A stretch of 25,127 nucleotides of DNA, taken from the IMG/VR virus record IMGVR_UViG_3300049812_004027, positions 1-25,127 of that record. One strand, 5' to 3'. A program made the translations under genes and the position numbers. The notes beneath the pieces are model-generated. The model was not told the origin of the DNA. It saw only the letters and a program-made list of their open reading frames with translations, and searched no databases. This document shows, piece by piece, positions 19,534-25,127 of the stretch. The stretch is from a virus. Each line of letters starts with the position of its first letter. Within the stretch, counting starts at the first letter, position 1.

Positions 19534-21864
19534 ATGGCCGTAGAGAAAAATAACGAAATTATCGAGGAAGAAGCTAGAGTCACTGAGGAAGTTCAAGAGC
19601 AACCTGAAGGTTTACCGATAGATGTTTCTGTTGAAGGTGAGGAGCAAGTTGAGGAGAGACCACAAGATGATTTTAATGCTAATCTTGCAGAGGATATGGA
19701 TGAAAGAATACTTCAATCCATGGCAAGTGATTTAATAGCTGAATACAAAAAAGATAAAAATTCTAGAAAAGAATGGGAAGAAGCATACATAAAAGGTTTA
19801 GAATTACTTGGTACAAAATACCAAGAAGTCACAAAACCATTTAAAGGTGCAAGTGGGGTTACACACCCATTACTTGCTGAGTCTGTAACACAATTTCAGG
19901 CACAAGCTTACAAAGAATTAATACCATCAGATGGTCCAGTTAGAACAAAAGTCGTAGGGTTACAATCTCCACAAATAGAAGCACAAGCAGATCGTGTAAA
20001 AGAATACATGAACTTTTTGTTAATGGAAGAGATGGAAGAATATACAACAGATATGGACCAGATGTTATTTTATTTACCATTGTCCGGTAGCACGTTTAAA
20101 AAAATATATTACGATGCAATGTTAGGACGACCTTGTTCTAAATTTATACCTGCTGAAGATTTAGTGGTGCCATACTATGCATCTGATTTAAAAGATTGTG
20201 AAAGAATTACACACATCATTAAGATGACTGAAAACGAAGTCACCAAAAAAATGGCTGGTGGTTTTTACCGAGACATTGAACTTGCATCGCCAAGAGAAAC
20301 TACAGACCAAGTCCAACAAAAGGTAAACGAATTACAAGGAGTTAAGAGAACTGAGTCCGACATGTTGCACACAATTTTAGAGATGCATGTAGATTTAAAC
20401 TTAGAGGATTACGAAGACTTCGATGACAAAGCAAAAAAAATAAAAATTCCTTACATTGTAACCATTGACGAGGGATCAGGAGAAATTTTATCTATCTATA
20501 GAAATTACAAACCAAACGATATTTCATACGCAAGAATAGAATATTTTGTTCACTACAAATTTTTACCAGGATTAGGTTTTTATGGTTTTGGTTTAACACA
20601 TATGATCGGTGGTTTGAGCAGAGCTGCAACACAATCACTTAGACAATTGATTGATGCAGGTACTTTAAAAAATTTACCAGCAGGATTTAAGTCAAGAGGT
20701 ATAAGAGTAAGAGATGATGACCAACCAATTCAACCTGGAGAGTTCAGAGATGTGGATGCACCAGGCGGAAACATACGAGATCAGTTTTTTAATTTACCAT
20801 TTACAGAACCATCAACAACATTATTTCAATTATTAGGCTTTGTAGTTCAAGCAGGACAAAAATTTGCAGCAATAACTGACTCAAATATTGGAAATGACAC
20901 ACAAAATAGAGCAGTTGGGACTACAATTGCACTTATGGAACGTGGTTCACGTGTCATGAGTGGTGTTCACAAGCGTTGTTACTACGCAATGAGACTAGAA
21001 TTTAAGATTTTAGCAAAAATTTGTGCAGAATCACTGCCACCTGAGTATCCATATGACGTTTATGGTGGACCAAGGCAGATAAAACAGTCAGATTTTGATG
21101 AAAGAGTCGATATTTTGCCTGTTGCTGACCCAAATATTATGTCTATGGCGCAAAGAGTGACACTTGCACAGACACAATTGCAAATAGCACAGACAAATCC
21201 GCAAATTCACAACATACACGAAGCATATAGACGTGTTTATGAAGCGTTAGGTACAAAACAAATTGAAGGATTGCTCAAACCAGCACCAAAACAACCAGAG
21301 CCGTTAGATCCAGCTAAAGAAAACGCACGTGCACTGCAAATGCAACTACTAACAGCATTTGAATTTCAAGATCATGATGCACACATATCTGCACACATGG
21401 CATTTATGGCATCTCGAATGGTACAAATCAATCCACAAGTATATGCATTGATGCAATCACACATTTCTGACCACATATCCTTTAAAGCAAAAGCAACTGT
21501 CAAAGGAATGATGGCACAAGACCCACAAATGCAACAAATGGCACAACAAAATCCAGAACAATTTGAAATTATGTTTGAAGCTGAAGTTGCAAAGGTTGCA
21601 GCACAGATAACACAAGAGTTAGTACAGACTGAAATGCAAACAAACGCTGCAAAACAGGATCCACTTGTTAGAATTAAACAACAAGAGGTAGATTTAAAAG
21701 CTATGGACATGCAAAGAAAAGCAGAAGAGACTGCATTTAAGCAAGATCAAGAAAATTTAAGAGCAGCAGAGCGTTTAAATTTTGATTATGATAGACTTGC
21801 AGTACAAGACCAACAATCAGACGAACGATTAGCAGTAGCGAGGCAAAAACTTGAGAAGAAATAA
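19534..21864 (+). CDS. Portal protein
   Basis: A 776-aa protein that forms the ring at the head vertex through which DNA passes. After an acidic N-terminal arm (about 1-65) comes WEEAYIKGLELLG...FKGASGVTHPLLAESVTQFQAQAYKEL, typical of P22-like/podovirus-type portals of marine phages. Then come the MDQMLFYLPLSGSTFKKIYYD stem-wing region and GLGFYGFGLTHMIGGL...ATQSLRQLIDAGTL, the crown/clip part. The C-terminal ~130 residues are long helices rich in Gln and Met (the barrel). Length and order agree with long P22-like portals. Starts 3 bp after the previous stop. Confidence 0.9.
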   Translation: MAVEKNNEIIEEEARVTEEVQEQPEGLPIDVSVEGEEQVEERPQDDFNANLAEDMDERILQSMASDLIAEYKKDKNSRKEWEEAYIKGLELLGTKYQEVTKPFKGASGVTHPLLAESVTQFQAQAYKELIPSDGPVRTKVVGLQSPQIEAQADRVKEYMNFLLMEEMEEYTTDMDQMLFYLPLSGSTFKKIYYDAMLGRPCSKFIPAEDLVVPYYASDLKDCERITHIIKMTENEVTKKMAGGFYRDIELASPRETTDQVQQKVNELQGVKRTESDMLHTILEMHVDLNLEDYEDFDDKAKKIKIPYIVTIDEGSGEILSIYRNYKPNDISYARIEYFVHYKFLPGLGFYGFGLTHMIGGLSRAATQSLRQLIDAGTLKNLPAGFKSRGIRVRDDDQPIQPGEFRDVDAPGGNIRDQFFNLPFTEPSTTLFQLLGFVVQAGQKFAAITDSNIGNDTQNRAVGTTIALMERGSRVMSGVHKRCYYAMRLEFKILAKICAESLPPEYPYDVYGGPRQIKQSDFDERVDILPVADPNIMSMAQRVTLAQTQLQIAQTNPQIHNIHEAYRRVYEALGTKQIEGLLKPAPKQPEPLDPAKENARALQMQLLTAFEFQDHDAHISAHMAFMASRMVQINPQVYALMQSHISDHISFKAKATVKGMMAQDPQMQQMAQQNPEQFEIMFEAEVAKVAAQITQELVQTEMQTNAAKQDPLVRIKQQEVDLKAMDMQRKAEETAFKQDQENLRAAERLNFDYDRLAVQDQQSDERLAVARQKLEKK

Positions 21865-22036
21865 CGAAAAAGGACTAAGCGGTGGTGTGAGGTCTGGGCC
21901 TGCTCCAGAAAAAGGTTTCAATCCACAAGGATTGAAGTCAGGAGGATGTCCACATAGAGAACCAGGAGTTAAATCTGACATTAAAGGAATTAAAAACGTG
22001 CAGGTCTCTGGTAAAAAATTCATCGGCTTACGATAA
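21851..22036 (+). CDS. 61-aa Gly/Pro-rich hypothetical protein with TTG start
   Basis: The frame overlaps the portal 3' end by 14 bp. TTG 21851 has GAGG 7 nt upstream and is the only fitting start. The product (RRNNEKGLSGGVRSGPAPEKG...) is basic and Gly/Pro-rich, with FNPQGLKSGGCPHREPGVKSD and a conserved-looking end VQVSGKKFIGLR. Similar small proteins appear next to portals in marine phages. Its stop is directly followed by a homing endonuclease frame shifted by +1 and lacking its own start. Confidence 0.62.
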   Translation: MRRNNEKGLSGGVRSGPAPEKGFNPQGLKSGGCPHREPGVKSDIKGIKNVQVSGKKFIGLR

Positions 22037-22055
22037 CCTAACAGAACAAGGTAAA

Positions 22056-22361
22056 ATCCTTTTTCTTGCTGGCATATTCGATGGCGAAGGTAGTTTTGGT
22101 GTTTGGGGCAAGGGAAAAGGTAGAAAATCATTTCAATGTTCTGTTGAAATGTGTGATAAGGACATAATTCAAAGATTTGTAGAAAAATTTGGCGGATCTA
22201 TATTGCCTGTAAAAGTTCGTAAAGATAATTGGAAGCAAACATGGAAATGGAAGATGTCAGGCAAGAGGGCTTTCACAATTGTTGGAAAAATGGTAGAGTA
22301 TATGTGTCAACGAAGGAAGGACAAGTACAATGTGGTTAAGTGCAATCAAATTAGCGGTTAG
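22056..22361 (+). CDS. LAGLIDADG homing endonuclease-like protein, no ordinary start codon
   Basis: The frame encodes ILFLAGIFDGEGSFGVWG with the LAGLIDADG catalytic motif (LAGxxDGEGSF, 22065-22097). It continues with SVEMCDKDIIQRFVEKFGG and KVRKDNWKQTWKWKMSGKRAF, then a helix with CQRRKDKYN. This matches the single-motif phage LAGLIDADG family of about 100 aa. No ATG, GTG or TTG precedes the motif in the open frame; the first ATG (22149) lies behind it. An ATC at 22056 follows AAGGT closely and is listed provisionally. A +1 shift at the CGA TAA C stop of the previous gene would also give a fused product. It could otherwise be a decayed gene. Confidence 0.75.
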   Translation: MLFLAGIFDGEGSFGVWGKGKGRKSFQCSVEMCDKDIIQRFVEKFGGSILPVKVRKDNWKQTWKWKMSGKRAFTIVGKMVEYMCQRRKDKYNVVKCNQISG

Positions 22362-22716
22362 TGCAGGAAGTAAAATTTACGCTAACAAGCAAAAGACGAA
22401 AATGGCTATGTCAGATGCACAATTAATGCATGCTGAACGTATGGCCAAGGGTGAAGAAGCTTACCAGGGAAAACTTTTAGAGGCCCGACAATCAGACTGG
22501 AAAGACGAGGCAGTTCTCATAATTCTCAGTTTGCCCGTATTGGTGCTTGCTTGGGCGGTCATATCGGACGACCCAACTGCTATGGATAAGGTAAAACTTT
22601 TCTTCGATATGTTCTCACAGCTCCCGTCATGGTTTACAAATTTGTGGATCTTGGTTGTGGCTTCAATATATGGTATAAAGGGAACACAAATATTTAGGAA
22701 CGGAGGAAAAAAATAG
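22330..22716 (+). CDS. 3TM holin (GTA_holin_3TM-like)
   Basis: A 128-aa protein: an amphipathic N-terminus (MWLSAIKLAVSAGSKIYAN), a charged helix with SDAQLMHAERMAKGE, then two clear membrane helices (AVLIILSLPVLVLAWAVI and LWILVVASIYGIKG). The SDWKDE...DDPTA.DK...FF....LP.WF pattern is that of the gene-transfer-agent type 3TM holins. Holins make membrane pores at lysis. It overlaps the homing endonuclease by 32 bp, with AAGGAAGGA 9 nt before the ATG. No lysozyme gene is seen nearby in this window. Confidence 0.83.
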   Translation: MWLSAIKLAVSAGSKIYANKQKTKMAMSDAQLMHAERMAKGEEAYQGKLLEARQSDWKDEAVLIILSLPVLVLAWAVISDDPTAMDKVKLFFDMFSQLPSWFTNLWILVVASIYGIKGTQIFRNGGKK

Positions 22717-23118
22717 ATGACTAAATTATGTCCAAGAGGTAAAGCGGCAGCGAAAAGAAAATTTAAGGTATACCCAAGCGCATATGCTAATGCCTACGCA
22801 TCAAAAATTTGTGCAGGTAAAATTAAAGATCCATCTGGTGTAAAAAGAAAAGATTTCAGAGGACCAAAACCAGCAGCAAAAGGTGCAATGATGAAAGCTA
22901 AAAAAGGTAAAGCTGTTATGATTCTGATTGGTGTTGGCAAAAAGAAAAAAGTTGATAAGAAAATGGGTGGTGGTATGACAGCAGGTTCTCAATCAGCTAT
23001 GGGTAGATTACAAAAAGCAAACATGATGAGTAAAGGCGGCTTGAAAACTGAATTAAATAATCCTGCAAAAGGATACACAAAAGGTGGCATGGCTGACTAT
23101 TACAAAGATTTAATGTAA
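22717..23118 (+). CDS. DUF5872-like Lys/Gly-rich protein
   Basis: The N-terminus CPRGKAAAKRKFKVYPSAYANAYASKICAGKIKDP (in pieces) is a hallmark of a small marine phage family I associate with DUF5872. The second half is a Lys/Gly/Met module (KKKVDKKMGGGMTAGSQSAM) ending in KGYTKGGMADYYKDLM. It is strongly basic and probably virion- or DNA-associated. GGAGG lies 12 nt before the ATG, directly after the holin stop. The next gene starts on its last base (TAATG). Confidence 0.75.
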   Translation: MTKLCPRGKAAAKRKFKVYPSAYANAYASKICAGKIKDPSGVKRKDFRGPKPAAKGAMMKAKKGKAVMILIGVGKKKKVDKKMGGGMTAGSQSAMGRLQKANMMSKGGLKTELNNPAKGYTKGGMADYYKDLM

Positions 23119-23480
23119 TGTATAAAAAAGGATCATGTTGGGACGGCTACGTTCAAGCTGGCATGAAGAAAAAAGGCAATAGGTTAGTTCCTAATTGTGT
23201 CCCAGCAAGTTCTAAAAAAATGGCCGAAGGTGGTCTAACAAAATGGTTTAAACAAAAATGGGTAGACATAGGATCAAAAAAGAAGGGTGGAGGATTTAGA
23301 GAATGTGGAAGAAAATCTGCAAGTGGATCAAAAAGAAAATACCCAAAATGCGTGCCTGCTGCAAAAGCAGCCCGAATGACAGAATCGCAAAGGCGTTCTG
23401 CTGTTGCAAGAAAAAGAAGTAAAGCACAAGGTGTAGGTGGTAAACCTACAAATGTTAAAACGTTTGCAAAAAGAGCTTAA
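23118..23480 (+). CDS. DUF5872-like basic Cys protein
   Basis: A 120-aa protein with CWDGYVQAGMKKKGNRLVPNCVP at the N-terminus. The core TKWFKQKWVDIGSKKKGGGF.ECGRK, SKRKYPKCVPAAKA is the pattern I associate with DUF5872. Four Cys (7, 27, 63, 77) may form a zinc site. The tail is rich in Arg/Lys (RRSAVARKRSKAQG). It is a sister of the gene before it and shares TAATG coupling. A function is not known. Confidence 0.76.
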   Translation: MYKKGSCWDGYVQAGMKKKGNRLVPNCVPASSKKMAEGGLTKWFKQKWVDIGSKKKGGGFRECGRKSASGSKRKYPKCVPAAKAARMTESQRRSAVARKRSKAQGVGGKPTNVKTFAKRA

Positions 23481-23497
23481 TTAGATATATTCATTTT

Positions 23498-23716
23498 GTG
23501 GATATATATACAATCTCAATCATACAAAAAGTTATTAAACGTTCATTAGATCGTCTTAAAGACCACGCTATATATGGTGTTGACACTATGGAGCAACTAC
23601 AATATGTTAGGGGTCAAATCAAATCCTATGAGGATTTGCAACAGGAAATAAAAGACCTGCTGTCAAGAACGGAGATAGAAAATGAACAAGTCCACGGAGA
23701 CACCGAAACGGACTGA
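23498..23716 (+). CDS. 72-aa helical hypothetical protein, GTG start
   Basis: GTG 23498 begins a wholly helical small protein (DIYTISIIQKVIKRSLDRLK..., MEQLQYVRGQIKSYEDLQQE) that ends in an acidic tail. The pattern recurs in phages with the same neighbours, but I know of no function. No ribosome binding site is visible and an 18-bp gap precedes it. It overlaps the GroES gene by 35 bp and carries that gene's GGAG-containing upstream region. Confidence 0.7.
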   Translation: MDIYTISIIQKVIKRSLDRLKDHAIYGVDTMEQLQYVRGQIKSYEDLQQEIKDLLSRTEIENEQVHGDTETD

Positions 23717-24128
23717 AGCACTCTTAGACGCTTATAAAGCGAAAGAAGAAGTAGAAACAGTCCTTGATCCTAAAGCGATCAAAAAATCAACATTAGAAAG
23801 TTTACCGACACCTACTGGATACAGATTATTAGTATTACCATATGCTGGTCCTAAAAAAACAAAGGGTGGAATTTTACTTTCTGATACAACTCAAGAAACC
23901 ATACAAATGACAACAGTATGTGGTCTTGTGCTTAAAATGGGAGATCTTTGTTATCAAGATAATGACAAGTTTCCTAAAGGACCATGGTGTAAACTAAACG
24001 ATTGGATAATCTTTAGTAGATACGCAGGTTCAAGATTCAAAATAGAAGGTGGAGAAGTAAGAGTTCTTAATGATGACGAGGTCATCGCTAAGATAAATGA
24101 TCCATCAGATATTTTGCACCATTATTAA
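23682..24128 (+). CDS. Phage GroES-like co-chaperonin
   Basis: A 148-aa protein with a ~40-residue N-terminal extension followed by a Cpn10 fold: PTPTGYRLLVLPYAGPKKTKGGILLSDTTQE (in pieces), then the GLVLKMGDLCY, WIIFSRYAGSRF and VRVLNDDEVIAKI strands. The mobile-loop region (KKTKGGILLSDT) is the part that contacts GroEL. It probably works with host GroEL to fold the capsid protein, as T4 gp31 does, since no GroEL gene lies here. It is placed between head accessory genes and the scaffold gene. Confidence 0.9.
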   Translation: MNKSTETPKRTEALLDAYKAKEEVETVLDPKAIKKSTLESLPTPTGYRLLVLPYAGPKKTKGGILLSDTTQETIQMTTVCGLVLKMGDLCYQDNDKFPKGPWCKLNDWIIFSRYAGSRFKIEGGEVRVLNDDEVIAKINDPSDILHHY

Positions 24129-24138
24129 GGAGGATTAA

Positions 24139-25127
24139 ATGGCTGAAGAAAACAAAAACCCAGAAGTAGAATTAGATACTGATGGCGTAAACGAAGAAAG
24201 GGTAGAGGTACCTGAAGCGAAAGAACCAGATGAGTCTTTTGCACAAAAAGAAGATGTTGATCTAGGTTACACTGATATTAAAGATGAAGAAAAGGTAACT
24301 GGAGAAAAAACTGCAAAAGAACTTTTGCAGGAAACTAAAGAAGAACCTAAAGAACAACCAAAGCAAGTTGAATCAAAAGATACTGATGAAGAGGGCTTGC
24401 AAGAATATTCTGACAAAGTTCAAAAAAGAATAAAAAAACTTACTTTTCAAATAAGAGAAGCAGAGAGAAGAGAAAAAGCTGCTGTCGATTATGCGAAAGG
24501 ACTTAAGAATAAATATGAGACCGCTCAAGAAAAATATGAGGAAGTCGATACTAATTATCTTAAGGAATATGATGCAAGAATTGATGCGGAAAGAGACAAA
24601 GCAAAAGCTGCACTGAAGACTGCATTTGATTCTCAAGATCCTGAACAAATTACAGAAGCTCAGGATAAGCTTACTAAGTTAGCTGTTGAGAAAGAAAAAG
24701 TTTCGATGACTCTTGCAGAAAAAGAGTCAAAGAAAAAAGAATCTGAGTCAAAACCACAAGAAACTACTCAAGAACAGCCACCAATTAGTCAAAGAGCACA
24801 GGAATGGGCTTCAGACAATGAATGGTTTGGCAGTGACAGAGTAATGACTTCTGCTGCGATGGGAATACATGATGAGTTAATGCAGGAGGGAATTGACGCG
24901 GAGAGTAACGAGTATTATAATCAAATCAACAAACGTATGAAGGAATATTTCCCTCAGAAATTTGCCGATACGACAGCAGAAAAACCTGTTGCTACCAAGG
25001 AACCCGTCCAAAATGTAGCTTCAGTTAGTCGTAGAGCAGGAGGACGCAAGTCTGTGAAACTCACCAAATCACAGGTAGTTATCGCTAAGAAATTAGGGGT
25101 GCCACTAGAGGAATACGCTAAATACCT
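24139..25127 (+). CDS. Capsid scaffolding protein, 3' end cut by window
   Basis: TAAGGAGGATTAA just before the ATG is a strong ribosome binding site. At least 329 residues are visible: an acidic disordered N-terminus (about 1-90), a long coiled-coil with QKRIKKLTFQIREAERRE, more charged helix, and QEWASDNEWFGSDRVMTSAA around residue 225. A basic C-terminal part follows, with SVSRRAGGRKSVKLTKSQVV and KKLGVPLEEYAKY, the capsid-binding tail. This layout and the position after portal and GroES fit scaffold proteins of marine podo-/siphoviruses. The major capsid gene is expected next, outside the window. Confidence 0.85.
   Translation, partial: MAEENKNPEVELDTDGVNEERVEVPEAKEPDESFAQKEDVDLGYTDIKDEEKVTGEKTAKELLQETKEEPKEQPKQVESKDTDEEGLQEYSDKVQKRIKKLTFQIREAERREKAAVDYAKGLKNKYETAQEKYEEVDTNYLKEYDARIDAERDKAKAALKTAFDSQDPEQITEAQDKLTKLAVEKEKVSMTLAEKESKKKESESKPQETTQEQPPISQRAQEWASDNEWFGSDRVMTSAAMGIHDELMQEGIDAESNEYYNQINKRMKEYFPQKFADTTAEKPVATKEPVQNVASVSRRAGGRKSVKLTKSQVVIAKKLGVPLEEYAKY

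Overview
This window is part of a double-stranded DNA phage genome. It is AT-rich, very densely packed, and nearly all genes are on the + strand with 1-44 bp overlaps. The gene families (family A polymerase with its own proofreading domain, TOTE-type primase, DUF3310, 3TM holin, GroES, Lys/Gly-rich DUF5872-like proteins, P22-like portal, scaffold) match the mixed 'uncultured marine phage' assemblages that infect alphaproteobacteria such as SAR11/Pelagibacter. That host assignment is an inference from composition and gene content, not proven. No integrase, tail-fibre or lysozyme gene is present, and both ends are cut inside genes (an unassigned early protein at 3 and the scaffold protein at 24139).

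Layout. 1-6258 is the replication module: an early protein, TOTE-type archaeo-eukaryotic primase, UvrD-like SF1 helicase, two small genes (one DUF3310), a 31-aa membrane peptide, family A DNA polymerase with Leu at the 762-equivalent position, and a nested 50-aa ORF. 6258-7740 holds a Dam-like methyltransferase homologue with a degenerate catalytic motif, then a minus-strand cluster of four small genes, two of them with their own clear -10 elements. 7741-10579 is a run of small early genes including a ParB-like protein, closed in the middle by a strong intrinsic terminator (9537-9568) with a new promoter directly behind it. 10580-10964 is non-coding and carries phased TGGTGTATC repeats ending in a perfect inverted repeat, next to an AT-rich stretch. 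10965-13053 encodes a very basic protein, small terminase, two small genes and a VRR-NUC nuclease.

12955-13860 is the most unusual part: a GC-rich island full of TCTCGT-type repeats in an otherwise AT-rich genome. Its units still encode degenerate versions of the C-terminal tail of the neighbouring VRR-NUC protein. Embedded in it is a self-contained unit (TTGACA promoter, structured 5' leader, strong ribosome binding site, 63-aa ORF) and a 33-aa very hydrophobic ORF that has a good ribosome binding site and is partly built from the repeat itself. A C9 tract and a CCACC-rich tract close the island.

14028-15318 returns to small early-type genes, each group preceded by a similar promoter and an AACAAAGGAG-like leader. 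15499-25127 is the packaging and head module: large terminase, EF-hand-bearing basic protein, a 636-aa protein with polyvalent-protein-like features, portal, a small Gly/Pro protein, a LAGLIDADG homing endonuclease without an ordinary start codon, 3TM holin, two DUF5872-like proteins, a small coiled-coil protein, GroES and scaffold. Together the window covers genome copying, accessory host-takeover genes, DNA packaging and head assembly.
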